DNA of 64,000 nucleotides from Halobacteriales archaeon QS_8_69_26. GTDB lineage: Archaea; Halobacteriota; Halobacteria; Halobacteriales; SW-7-71-33. The notes below the pieces were generated by a model. It was given only the letters and a program-made list of their open reading frames with translations. It did not search any database and was not told the DNA's origin. Where the stretch lies: contig PXRX01000040.1 in the NCBI GenBank assembly GCA_003023195.1, positions 1 to 64,000 of the forward strand, given 5' to 3'. This document shows positions 26,059 through 34,508 of the stretch, one piece after another (the stretch's first letter is position 1; the number at the start of each line of letters is the position of its first letter). The position numbers were made by a program, and so were the translations under genes.

Positions 26059-26745
26059 ATGGTCGACGCGAACCCGTCCGGGTCGCCCCTCGAAGCGGTC
26101 GCCGAGCGCGTCGGCGAGGACACCGTCGAGGCGTTCGAACTGCTGGGCAACGAGACTCGACTGGCGATCCTGCTGGCACTCTGGGAAGCCATGAAGCCGG
26201 GTCCGTCTCCGTCGAAGCCGCCGCTCCCGTTCTCCGAACTCCGTGATCGCGTCGGGATCCGGCACGGCCAGAACTTCGCCTACCACCTCGACAGGCTGGT
26301 GGGGCAGTTCGTCCGCAAGACCGGGGACGGATACGCGCTCACCACGGCCGCCGAGGAGGTCCTCGGCGCGGCGTTGGCGGGCGTACTGACCGACCACCCG
26401 TCGTTCGAGGGCGAACCGATCGACGCCGAGTGTCCCCACTGCGGAGAGCCGATGGTCCTGGACGACGAGGACGGGATACTCGCCCAGTGCTGTCCGAGTT
26501 GCGAGGGGGTACCCGACGACGGGACGTCCTGGGGGACGGAGGATTACCTGACTCCGACGAGCGTCCGTCCGTCGAGCGAAACGTCGTCCGCCATGTATCG
26601 AACCACCCGTCGTCGGGTGCCGACTTCAGCGTTGCGTGTCACCGACACCGATCCAGGGGCTACGTGGGCTGACTCCCCCCGAGCGAGTGTAGAACTCGAC
26701 AGTGCCGTCCGCATGGATCGAACATACAGCGAGACGAACTTTTAG
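26059..26745 (+). pseudogene. Winged-helix regulator (ArsR-like, zinc-finger type), probably decayed at its 3' end
   Basis: Residues 1-125 are a winged helix (EAFELLGNETRLAILLALWEA, FSELRDRVGIRHGQNFAYHLDRLV) of the haloarchaeal regulator group that normally runs to about 300 residues. The first zinc-knuckle pair CPHCGEP and CCPSC follows. After about residue 160 the protein turns into a Ser/Thr/Arg-rich tail without family character. Another frame reads SVERNVVRHVSN there, suggesting a frameshift. The expected second zinc motif and C-terminal domain are missing. The ATG at 26059 is set by GTTTTATG 28 nt upstream. The neighbouring FAD oxidase segment may have replaced the rest of the gene. Confidence 0.55.
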
Positions 26746-26796
26746 GATCCCGCTCGACGAACGGCGACACGGGACGCCCTCCGTCCACTCGGACAG

Positions 26797-28188
26797 ATGG
26801 TAGACACACCAGTTCCGGACGACGCGGTCGAGCAGCTGGACGAGACCGTCCGCGGCAGTGTCCTCGAACCCGATCAGGACGGGTACCACAGGGCGCGCCG
26901 TGTCTGGAACGCGCTGATCGACCACAGACCCGACCTCGTCGTGCGACCGACGGGCACTGCGGACGTCCTCGCTGCAGTGACTATCGCCGCCGAATACGAC
27001 CTCGGAGTCTCGGTCAAGGGTGGCGGCCACCACGTTTCCGGAACGGCAGTCCCCGACGAGGGAGTGTTACTCGACCTCGGGGAGATGAACGCGGTCGACG
27101 TCGATCCGGCGGGAAAGGTCGCCCGCGTGCAGGCTGGAGCGACGTGGGGCGACGTGGATCACGAGACACAGGCGTTCGGACTGGCGGTCCCCGGTGGGCA
27201 GGACCCGAACATCGGCGTCGCCGGCCTCACGCTCGGAGGTGGTGTCGGCTGGCTCAGCCGCAAGTACGGGCTGACCTGTGACAACCTGCGCGCCGTCGAG
27301 CTGGTGACCGCGGAGGGCGAACTCGTTCGCGCAACCGAGGACGAACACGCCGACCTGTTCTGGGGACTCCGCGGGGGTGGTGGACGGTTCGGCGTCGTCA
27401 CGACCTTCGAGTACGACCTTCACGGGGTCGGCCCCGACGTTCTGGCTGGCTCGCTCGCGTATCCCCTCTCGGACGCTCCGGACGTCGCTCGCCACTATCG
27501 TGACTTCATGGCGGACGCACCTCCGGAGGTTCGTCTGCTCTTCGGGATCATGGCGTTGCCGCCAGCCTCGCATTTTCCGGAACACCGACACGGGGAACGG
27601 TCGGTCATGCTCGTGGTCTGCTACGCCGGTCCGCCCGAGGAGGGGCGACCGGTACTCGAACCGCTCCGGTCACGCGGGGACCCGTTCGTGGATTCGATCG
27701 AGCGGCGAACGTACAAGCGATTCCAGCGTGCGGGGGAAAGCCGGGGGTCGGTCCGCACGTACCTCCGAAGCCAGTACCTCGAATCACTGTCGGACGACGC
27801 GATCGAAACGATCCGGGACTACGGCACCGACGGCCCGCCGAACGGGACGACGGTGTTCGTCTCGCCGCGGGGTGGTGCCGAAACCGAACCGGCTGCCGAC
27901 GCAACTGCCTATCCCCATCGTGACGCCGGCCACCACGTCCTCGTCGAGGCGCGGTGGGAGGACCCGGCGGCGGACGACGACCACATCGAGTGGGTCCGGG
28001 AGTTCCACGGGGCGCTCGGGCCGTACACGACCGACGAGGTCGCGATGAACTTCCTGACCGGGGACGAACCCGACGAGCGTCGCAGGGCGGCCTACGGAGG
28101 GAACTACGAGCGACTCCGGGCGCTCCAGCGCGAGTGGGACCCGGACGGTCGGTTCCGGACCACCCGGGAGATCGACCCCGAAACCTGA
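26797..28188 (+). CDS. FAD-linked oxidoreductase (berberine-bridge-enzyme type)
   Basis: A 463-residue flavin oxidase. The FAD-binding PCMH part includes LVVRPTGTADVLAAV, KGGGHHVSG (its first His after GGG corresponds to the usual covalent FAD site), GVAGLTLGGGVGWLSRKYGLTCDN and LFWGLRGGGGRFGVV. The C-terminus YGGNYERLRALQREWDPDGRF is the BBE domain. Substrates of this family range from sugars to alkaloids, and none can be named. The stretch 26540-28190 uses more A/T in third positions than its neighbours, hinting at transfer. The start is the ATG at 26797. Confidence 0.85.
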   Translation: MVDTPVPDDAVEQLDETVRGSVLEPDQDGYHRARRVWNALIDHRPDLVVRPTGTADVLAAVTIAAEYDLGVSVKGGGHHVSGTAVPDEGVLLDLGEMNAVDVDPAGKVARVQAGATWGDVDHETQAFGLAVPGGQDPNIGVAGLTLGGGVGWLSRKYGLTCDNLRAVELVTAEGELVRATEDEHADLFWGLRGGGGRFGVVTTFEYDLHGVGPDVLAGSLAYPLSDAPDVARHYRDFMADAPPEVRLLFGIMALPPASHFPEHRHGERSVMLVVCYAGPPEEGRPVLEPLRSRGDPFVDSIERRTYKRFQRAGESRGSVRTYLRSQYLESLSDDAIETIRDYGTDGPPNGTTVFVSPRGGAETEPAADATAYPHRDAGHHVLVEARWEDPAADDDHIEWVREFHGALGPYTTDEVAMNFLTGDEPDERRRAAYGGNYERLRALQREWDPDGRFRTTREIDPET

Positions 28189-28364
28189 GGTCGGTGGACG
28201 AACCCGGCTGACCGGGATCCGGGTCCGGATCCCGGGTGATGAGACGCCCGGAAGACGGCGGTATCCAACCCGTGTTCGCTGTCGTCCTCACCGGGACGAT
28301 TCGGGGCGGAAATCGGTGATTTCGACGCGGTCGAAACTGACGAGCGGAGCTGTCGCCGGACTCT

Positions 28365-28440
28365 TCGGACCACGTCGCCCCTTCCTGAGCCTCGGGCCAG
28401 TCGTGGACCGCCCGCGCCGGGGCCTCGGCCTGGTCTACGG
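28365..28440 (-). pseudogene. Vestigial duplicate of the 3' end of the downstream conserved gene
   Basis: Read on the minus strand, this encodes DQAEAPARAVHDWPEAQEGAT, against DQAEAAAKAVHAWREDQEGAT at the C-terminus of the intact gene at 28545-29213. The DNA also aligns, with a shared GACCACGTCGCCCC block (28368-28381) and GGCCTCGGCCTGGTC. Nothing upstream of it resembles the rest of the gene. The remainder of 28189-28544 holds no gene. Confidence 0.6.
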
Positions 28441-28544
28441 GGAGTACCTGTCCGACTCCGGGCCGATCGAGGAGTTGTGACGGCCGCCGCGGTGGTTCGT
28501 CGCCGGTACCGCCCCGCAGGACGGCCCCGTGTCGGCGGGTCCGT

Positions 28545-29213
28545 TCAGACCACGTCGCCCCGCACCGTCGCGCCCTCCTGGTCCTCGCGCCAGGCGTGGA
28601 CGGCCTTCGCCGCGGCCTCGGCCTGGTCGTCGTCGAGGCCGACCATCGAGAGGGCCTCCGACAGCGGCGGGAAGGGGAGTTCGGACTCCCGTAGCTTCTC
28701 GAAGGCCTCCTCGCTGCGCTGGCCGTCGATCCACAGTGCCACCCCGCGGGGGTCCAGCACCTGCGTCCAGTCCTCGCGGGCCTTCGCGCCCTCCAGACGC
28801 CGGGTGACGTTGTCCTCGAAGGAGGCGTTACAGACTTCCAGGTGGATCGGTTCGTCCTCCTCGACCAGGTGGGCCGCCAGGCACTTCTCCGGGGCGGCGT
28901 AGCCGTTGGGGCCGGCCCGCAGGTACTCGGGGTACTCCTCGGCCCACCCGGCCCGCACCGTCTTCCCCACCCCTTCGATCCCGTGGGACGCGACGAACTC
29001 GTCCTCGCGGTCGGCGTCGCCGCCGAACAGCACGTCCTTGGTGAGGTAGACGTCCACCCGGTCGACGGGGTCCAGGCCGAGCGCCAGGTCCCCGAACACC
29101 CACACCTCCCGGACGGGCACCGGCATCGTCTCGGTCTCGGCCGCGTCCACGATGGCCTCGACGCGGTCGATGGCCCGCTGGCGATCCACGTCCCGGATTC
29201 GGGTGGGAAACAC
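28545..29213 (-). CDS. Conserved haloarchaeal protein of unknown function (DUF7095-like)
   Basis: A 222-residue acidic soluble protein. It begins MFPTRIRDVDRQRAIDRVEAIVDAAE and has an even alpha/beta pattern with VREVWVFGDLALGLDPVDRVDVYLTKDVLFGG. That stretch is reminiscent of a nucleotidyltransferase fold, but no catalytic GS...D.D set is clear. Many haloarchaea carry such a gene next to core functions. A double TTACAGTAA motif lies 86-105 nt upstream. The function is unknown. Confidence 0.75.
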   Translation of the reverse strand: MFPTRIRDVDRQRAIDRVEAIVDAAETETMPVPVREVWVFGDLALGLDPVDRVDVYLTKDVLFGGDADREDEFVASHGIEGVGKTVRAGWAEEYPEYLRAGPNGYAAPEKCLAAHLVEEDEPIHLEVCNASFEDNVTRRLEGAKAREDWTQVLDPRGVALWIDGQRSEEAFEKLRESELPFPPLSEALSMVGLDDDQAEAAAKAVHAWREDQEGATVRGDVV

Positions 29214-29298
29214 AAAACTGGCGCGATCCGGCCGGCGGGAGACGGTCCGGTGCCGTCGGGAGGCGGTCGGTGGATCCCGCCCCGCCCGGTCTGGATCG

Positions 29299-29318
29299 GG
29301 TTACAGTAAGATTACAGT
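29299..29318. promoter_or_regulatory. Double TTACAGTAA motif, copy 2
   Basis: TTACAGTAA at 29299-29307 and TTACAGTAC at 29310-29318 repeat with 11-bp spacing. They lie between the start of the DUF7095-like gene and the end of the zinc-finger gene, in the same form as at 4738. Confidence 0.45.
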
Positions 29319-29335
29319 ACGGGAGCGTCCGGGGA

Positions 29336-29500
29336 TCAGGACGGGTGCTGGTGGCGGATCCGCTCGGCGACGGTGCCGGGGACGGGGGTCCCGCAGTCCC
29401 TGCACTTCCAGGTCGGGTAGAGTCCGTCCACCTCCTTCGTCATGTCCTGCTTGTACTCCAGGGTCGCGCCGCAGGTACACCTGTGGGTCGCGGGACTCAT
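29336..29500 (-). CDS. Small zinc-finger protein, 54 residues
   Basis: A short protein with CTCG near its N-terminus and CRDCG about 25 residues later, together a likely four-Cys zinc site, ending AERIRHQHPS. Such tiny CxxC proteins are common in haloarchaea and often regulate or bind nucleic acid, but this one has no assigned role. The start is the ATG at 29500, with a TATA-like GTTTAAGC (minus strand) 27 nt upstream, so it should be leaderless. Confidence 0.7.
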   Translation of the reverse strand: MSPATHRCTCGATLEYKQDMTKEVDGLYPTWKCRDCGTPVPGTVAERIRHQHPS

Positions 29501-29628
29501 GGGTACAGTACCGCACCGCGACCGCTTAAACGGTACGCTCCGGGGGGATCCCGATCGGGTCACTCCGTTGCCCACGTCGATCCGGTCGGAGAACCCCCTT
29601 CCAAGTCGATCGCTACCGGGAACACCCC

Positions 29629-29905
29629 GAAAGCCCCCGGCCCGATCCGGTCGCGCGGCTCGCTGCGCTCCTCGGTCGCTCGCCCTGCTCGCTCCCTGCG
29701 GTGCTTGCGTCACCGGGCTTCCCGGATCGGGCCAGCCCCTTTCGGTCCCACCCCGCAGCCTCGATCCTCCCCAACCGACTGCGCTCCTCGCTCCCTCCCT
29801 CCGGTCGGTCGCTGTGGTGCTCGCCCCTCGCGCGCGTCGCTCCCGGTTCGCTGGCTCGCGGTTCGCTACGCTCACCGCTCGCCGTGTCGAGGCGCGTGGC
29901 GCCTC
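29629..29905 (-). repeat. Dispersed intergenic element, copy C (two modules)
   Basis: This is the most complete copy, read on the minus strand. Module 1 is 29905 to about 29755 and module 2 is 29748 to 29629. The arms 29639-29650 and 29722-29733 form a perfect 12-bp stem (GGCCCGATCCGG with its complement), different in sequence from the stems of copies A and B. The flanks GACCGAAAGGGGCT and GGGGGCTTTC, and the loop blocks GACGCAAGCACCGCAGGGAG and GAGGAGCGCAGCGAG, are shared. The whole gap 29501-30012 contains no believable gene. Confidence 0.78.
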
Positions 29906-30012
29906 GCACCGCTCACCGGTCGCGTCGCACGCGCCGTGGGGCTGTCTGCCCGGAGTTCGACGGATTCAGTAGCGGAAGTGACCAGCGCGAACGATCTACC
30001 CTGCTCTCTGCC

Positions 30013-30645
30013 TCAGTCCTCGCCCTGGCCGTAGGACTCGAACTTCTCCGCGACCCGCTGTATCTCCTCGTCGGGGAGGGTGGTGGGGTCGCCGATCCCC
30101 CGTGCCTGGCCGTAGAGGCGGGCGGTGGCCTCGACGGCCCGTGCCGTCTCGATGGCCGCGACGGCGTCCGCGCCGGTGGCGACGACCCCGTGGTTGGCCA
30201 GCAGGGTGGCGCTCGTCCCCGCCTCGTCCATCGCCGCGACGGCGTTGTCGGCCAGTTCCTTGGTCCCGTAGGTGGCGTACTCGGCCACGGGGACCTCGCC
30301 GCCCGCGTTGGCGATGGCGTAGTGGACCGGCGGGACCGGTTCGTGCAGGACCGCCAGCGTGGTCGCCCACGGCGAGTGGACGTGTGCGATCGCGCCGGCC
30401 TCGAAGGTCCGGTAGATCCCCCGGTGCATCGGCCCCTCGCTGGAGGGGTCGGCGCCGGCCAGGTGCTCGCCCTCCAGCGAGACGACCGACACCTCGTCGG
30501 CCGACAGGTCGTCGTAGGGCACCCCGGTCGGGGTGACCGCGAACCGGTCGCCCCGGCGGACGCTCAGGTTGCCCGTGCGCCCCGGCGTCAGTTCTGCGAG
30601 CGAGCCGACCTCCCGTGCGACCGCGGCTCGTTCCTCGTCCAGCAT
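30013..30645 (-). CDS. Class II aldolase (L-fuculose-phosphate aldolase/adducin family)
   Basis: A 210-residue zinc-dependent aldolase that would split a sugar phosphate to DHAP and an aldehyde. Visible landmarks are GRTGNLSVRRGDRFAVTPTGVPYDDL at the N-terminus, the catalytic Glu in SSEGPMHRGIY, the zinc ligands in AHVHSPWAT and the third His in LLANHGVVATG. The start at 30645 (MLDEERAAVAREVG) is the first Met of the family-like sequence. It lies downstream of the DUF58-type membrane operon on the same strand, 120 bp away. In haloarchaea such enzymes act in fucose or xylose-related metabolism. Confidence 0.82.
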   Translation of the reverse strand: MLDEERAAVAREVGSLAELTPGRTGNLSVRRGDRFAVTPTGVPYDDLSADEVSVVSLEGEHLAGADPSSEGPMHRGIYRTFEAGAIAHVHSPWATTLAVLHEPVPPVHYAIANAGGEVPVAEYATYGTKELADNAVAAMDEAGTSATLLANHGVVATGADAVAAIETARAVEATARLYGQARGIGDPTTLPDEEIQRVAEKFESYGQGED

Positions 30646-30767
30646 CGGATCGGCCCCGGGCCCGCAGGGACAAATAGCTACGGACGCGGTCCGGGAGCGA
30701 CGGGCGGCGGTCGCCGCGGGAGCGCAGTGGGTGGATCCGCCGGGTGGCCCCGCTCCGGTCCGCCGGA

Positions 30768-31361
30768 TCAGAGCCTGAGCGCGGAGGCCAGCGCCAGGGC
30801 GGCCAGCAACAGGAGGACGAGGGCGGTGACCGGCTGGCCGCCGGTCGCGAGGTTGTAGACGACGAAGGCGGTGGCGGCGGTCAGCGTGCCGACCACGAGG
30901 GTGGCCCCGGCGTGGACCAGTTCGGCGCGGTCGGTGTCGGCCTCCTGGCCGAGTTGCTCGCCCATCTCGATGGCGTTGGTCGCCAGGTCCCACGCGAGCA
31001 CGGTCGCGACGGCGGCGGCGAGCACCACGACCTCGCCGGCGACGGCCCCGGTCGCGACGACCGCCAGGAGGAGGATCCCACCCCCGACGTCGGCGGCGGT
31101 GCGGGAGCCGAGGACGACGGCGGGCGCCAGTGCCGCCAGGCCCATCGCCCCGATGCCGAACGCCAGGACGGAGTGCATCCCGCCGAGGGCCATCACGACG
31201 ACGGCCGAGAGCATCGCCAGCCCGGCCGAGAGGGTCGTCGGCTTGCGGGTCACCTCCCGGGGGTCCGGGACGGTGTCCTCGGGGAGGGGTCCCTCTGCGT
31301 CGTCGGTCCCACCACCTCCGCCCCCGTCCGCACCGGCCGCCCCGTCGACGGCGTCGCTCAC
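30768..31361 (-). CDS. Membrane protein, last gene of the DUF4129/DUF58 operon (DUF7519-like)
   Basis: A 197-residue protein with an acidic, Gly-rich first 35 residues and then about six hydrophobic helices (LSAGLAMLSAVVVMALGGMHSV to ALVLLLLAALALASALRL). Its GTG start shares a GTGA overlap with the stop of the DUF58 gene, so translation is coupled. It has no catalytic motif. It always accompanies this operon type in haloarchaea as far as I know, and probably works with it at the membrane. Confidence 0.72.
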   Translation of the reverse strand: MSDAVDGAAGADGGGGGGTDDAEGPLPEDTVPDPREVTRKPTTLSAGLAMLSAVVVMALGGMHSVLAFGIGAMGLAALAPAVVLGSRTAADVGGGILLLAVVATGAVAGEVVVLAAAVATVLAWDLATNAIEMGEQLGQEADTDRAELVHAGATLVVGTLTAATAFVVYNLATGGQPVTALVLLLLAALALASALRL

Positions 31362-32764
31362 GCCGTCCACCTCCTGGCCGCGCGGTCGATGGCCGTCGAG
31401 AGGTGCTCGTCGGGCGCCCAGTCGATCACCCGGATGTTCGACCCGCGGAGGTCGGCCATCCGGGCGGCCCGTTCGGCCCGCGCCAGGTCCCGGCCCGGCG
31501 TCCCCTCGGTCGTCGGGTCGGGGCTTATCACCGTCACCAGGTGGCCGTGGGCGTCCAGCAGGCGGGCCGCCCGGAGGACGTCGCGGTCGCACAGCGGCGA
31601 GAACACGATCACCTGGTCGTCCGGGGAGAGCCGCTTGCGGAGCCGCCGGGTCCGGAGCGTGACCGAGGTCCGCCCGTCCGCGACGGTCGAGGACAGCGCG
31701 GGGTGGGTCGCGAACAGTTCGCGGGCGCGCGCCCAGTGCTCGTTGCCGGTCCCCGGCGGGAGCCAGACCTCCTCGGGCCCGACGCCGGCGATCCCGACCC
31801 GGTCGCCGGTCTCCAGGAGGGCGGTGAACACCCGGGAGGCGGCGTCGACGCCCCGGTCGACCGCGTGCAGGCCCTCGTCGTCCTCCCGGAGGAACGCCTG
31901 CTCGCGGAGGTCCAGCACCAGGACGGCGGTGGCGGCCCGCTCCTTGCGGAACTCCACCGTCGCCAGTTCGCCGGTGCGGGCGTGGCGGTTCCAGTCGATC
32001 CGGTTCAAGGTGTCGCCGCGCCGGTACTCCCGGGTGGCGAAGAACTCGAGGCCCTCGCCGCCGTCGTCGGTCTCGACCCGGCCGGTGAAGCGGCTGGTCA
32101 ACGCCCGGAGGGGCACCTCGCGGGTCGGGTCGACCGAGGGGGTACACTCCAGGACGTCGGGCTGGTCGAGGGTCAACTCCCGCTCGGTCGCGCCGGCGTA
32201 GTCCCTGACGATGGCCGTCGCCCCGGCGAACTCGTGTTCGCCGCGCTTCGCGCTGACCGTGTACTCCATCGTCGCGGCCTCCCCGGGCCGGAACGCGGTC
32301 CCGAGGCGCGGGGATCCCTCGACGACCGGCAGTGGGTCGGGGACGCCGTCGACGACCCGGAGGTCGGGGAGGACCCGGTCGCTCCGGTTGCGGACGGTGA
32401 CCGTGACCCCCACCTCGTCGCCGGGGTCGGGGTTCGACTCGTCGAACGACCGCTCCACCGACACGTCGACCTCCGGGAGCGTGACCGCCCTGACGTAGGC
32501 GAGGTAGCCGACGGCGACGACCGAGCCCAGCAACAGCGACGGCCGCGAGAGGATGACCCCTGCGGCACCGAGTATCATCGCGAGGGCGCTCACCCCCTTC
32601 CAGCGGCCGGTCGGTCGCTCGGTGGACTCGGCGACGCCCGTCGACCGGTCGGACTCGTCCGCGACTTCCTCCTCGACCGCGTCGTCGCCGACGGCGCTCC
32701 GGTGGACGGCGTCCGTGGCGTCGTCGTCCGCCCGCTCGTGGTCGGGGCGGGAGCGCGCACTCAC
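31358..32764 (-). CDS. DUF58 family protein
   Basis: A 468-residue protein with two N-terminal hydrophobic helices (ALAMILGAAGVILSRPSLLLGSVVAVGYLAYV) and a beta domain (VTVTVRNRSDRVLPDLRVVDGVPD). The DUF58 motif EYRRGDTLNRIDWNRHARTGEL precedes a von Willebrand A-like region starting TAVLVLDLREQ. DUF58 proteins usually team with MoxR AAA ATPases in envelope or metal-cofactor assembly. No MoxR gene is adjacent here. Its GTG start overlaps the stop of the upstream gene by GTGA. Confidence 0.82.
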   Translation of the reverse strand: MSARSRPDHERADDDATDAVHRSAVGDDAVEEEVADESDRSTGVAESTERPTGRWKGVSALAMILGAAGVILSRPSLLLGSVVAVGYLAYVRAVTLPEVDVSVERSFDESNPDPGDEVGVTVTVRNRSDRVLPDLRVVDGVPDPLPVVEGSPRLGTAFRPGEAATMEYTVSAKRGEHEFAGATAIVRDYAGATERELTLDQPDVLECTPSVDPTREVPLRALTSRFTGRVETDDGGEGLEFFATREYRRGDTLNRIDWNRHARTGELATVEFRKERAATAVLVLDLREQAFLREDDEGLHAVDRGVDAASRVFTALLETGDRVGIAGVGPEEVWLPPGTGNEHWARARELFATHPALSSTVADGRTSVTLRTRRLRKRLSPDDQVIVFSPLCDRDVLRAARLLDAHGHLVTVISPDPTTEGTPGRDLARAERAARMADLRGSNIRVIDWAPDEHLSTAIDRAARRWTA

Positions 32765-33393
32765 GCCTCGCCCACCTCCCCCGTGACCCGGTCGTCGTCG
32801 GACAGGTCCGCTATCGCCTCCGCGGCACTGACGGCCCGCCGCTCGAACCGGCCCCCGGCGGCGAACTGCACCCGGACGCGCTCGACCAGGCCGACGCCCT
32901 CCAGCCTCCCGGTGAAGAAGGCCGCCGCGTACGGGTCGTCCGTCCAGGTCCCGCTTTCGAGGGCCTCCCAGGCCTCGGCCTCGGTACAGCCGTACTTGCG
33001 GGTTATCGTCGCCACGGCGGCGTCTTCCAGGCGGCTCCTGACCCGCCGCCGGGTCCTGACGAAGCTGTCGCGCCTGCGTCGCCGCCGCGGCGAGGCCGTC
33101 CCCCGGAGCTGGGGTCCGTGTATGCTCCGCATGTGGTCGACGAGGTCGTCGAAGTCGTCGCCGGGGACCGGCAGGTCCTGCTCGGTCTCCGGGTCGCCCG
33201 TCTCGGCGACCTGCACGGCCGCCCGCCGGCGCTCGCGGGCGATCCGGTAGCCCTGGAACGCCGCGATGACGCCCACGACGACCACCATTCCCCGGGTGGT
33301 CGCGAGCGCCCGGGCTAGCTCCGGGAAGAATATCATCGTGAACCCGCCCAGGGCGACGACGACGCCGAGCGCCGTCAGCAGTTCTCGCTTCAC
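32761..33393 (-). CDS. Membrane protein of the DUF58 operon (DUF7269-like)
   Basis: A 210-residue protein with two N-terminal membrane helices (LLTALGVVVALGGFTMIFF and TTRGMVVVVGVIAAFQGYRIA), then a basic-acidic cytoplasmic part with ATITRKYGCTEAEAWEALESGTWTDDPYAAAFF. It sits between the DUF4129 and DUF58 genes, and both boundaries are GTGA overlaps. No function is known. Its conserved position implies a partner role in the same membrane complex. Confidence 0.72.
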   Translation of the reverse strand: MKRELLTALGVVVALGGFTMIFFPELARALATTRGMVVVVGVIAAFQGYRIARERRRAAVQVAETGDPETEQDLPVPGDDFDDLVDHMRSIHGPQLRGTASPRRRRRRDSFVRTRRRVRSRLEDAAVATITRKYGCTEAEAWEALESGTWTDDPYAAAFFTGRLEGVGLVERVRVQFAAGGRFERRAVSAAEAIADLSDDDRVTGEVGEA

Positions 33394-34385
33394 TGGCTAC
33401 CACCGGCGTAGGTCGACTCTATCCGCCGCAACGCCTCGATCGCACGCGATTCGCGCTCCTCGGTGGCCGTCCGCCCGCCGTACCGGACCTCCTCGAACAG
33501 CCAGGTGAGTTCCTCGACGTCCTCCTCGTCCATTCCCGCCTCGGTTGCCGCCCTCGCGAACTCGGCGGGCGTACTCGACTCGGGGTGCTCCACGTCGAGG
33601 TGCCTGGTCATCTCGACCCAGGCGCGGTAGACTTCGTTCTCCAGGTCCTCGCTCTCCTCTATCCGGTCGGCGGCCCGACCGGCGGCCCGCCCGACGGCGG
33701 CCGCGCCGCCCGCGAACACCGAGGCCTGCTCCCCCGCCGGTTCCTCGTCGTCGGTCCGCAACGCGGACAGCGACGGCGACAGCCCCGCCGAGAAGACGTC
33801 CCGGTCCGAGAGCGTCACCGCGAGCACCACCAGCAACGCCAGGCCGACGACCAGGACCACGGCCACCGGGACGTCGAACGGCGGCACGGTCGCGTTGGGG
33901 TCGACGGCGTTCCCCGACTGCCCGCCGCCCGAGGACCGGCCGCTCAACATCTCGGGGAGCCCCGACTCCTGGTTGCGGTCGGGGCAACTCGACAGGAGGA
34001 GCCAGATCATGAACACCGGGATCCCCAGCGACGTGGTCAACGCCACCGCCGGCAGCGAGTCGTACCGGCGCTTGAAGACGAGACCGATCCCGAGGAACGC
34101 CAGGATCCCCCCGAGGACGACCCACCGGTTGCGTAACTCGTGGACGCAGATCGGCGAACTGATTTCCCCCTCCTCGCCGAGGTTCGCCAGCCCCGAGGGT
34201 GTGTCGTTCTCCCCTCCGAGGTCGACGTTGTCGCCGTCGCCCCCTCCCGCACTCCCGCCCTCGCCGCTCCCGACGCCCGAATCCCCGGTCTGTTCGACCG
34301 GCGAGGTCAGCGTCGCCGCGGCGACCACGACGGCCAGCGCACACACCACCGCGATGACCGCCGGCCCGATCGCGTCCCGATTCAC
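33390..34385 (-). CDS. DUF4129 domain membrane protein, first gene of the operon
   Basis: A 331-residue protein. It has an N-terminal helix (AVIAVVCALAVVVAAATL), a Gly/Asp-rich outside segment and two or three further helices (WVVLGGILAFLGIGLVF, VALTTSLGIPVFMIWLLLSSC, VPVAVVLVVGLALLVVLAV). The cytoplasmic DUF4129 domain follows (VYRAWVEMTRHLDVEHPESSTPAEFARAA, VEELTWLFEEVRYGG). It starts with GTG and opens a four-gene operon in which every junction is GTGA. DUF4129 is often fused to transglutaminase domains in bacteria, but that part is absent here. Confidence 0.8.
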   Translation of the reverse strand: MNRDAIGPAVIAVVCALAVVVAAATLTSPVEQTGDSGVGSGEGGSAGGGDGDNVDLGGENDTPSGLANLGEEGEISSPICVHELRNRWVVLGGILAFLGIGLVFKRRYDSLPAVALTTSLGIPVFMIWLLLSSCPDRNQESGLPEMLSGRSSGGGQSGNAVDPNATVPPFDVPVAVVLVVGLALLVVLAVTLSDRDVFSAGLSPSLSALRTDDEEPAGEQASVFAGGAAAVGRAAGRAADRIEESEDLENEVYRAWVEMTRHLDVEHPESSTPAEFARAATEAGMDEEDVEELTWLFEEVRYGGRTATEERESRAIEALRRIESTYAGGSQ

Positions 34386-34508
34386 GACTCACCGTTGCCG
34401 CCATACCGTCAAAACCCCGTCGATCGTTCAAATCCCGGTCGCACTTACCGCCCGAGGGAACGGTGGTGATCCCTCGTCGCCGCGACCCGTTCCCCCGGTG
34501 CGGACCGT

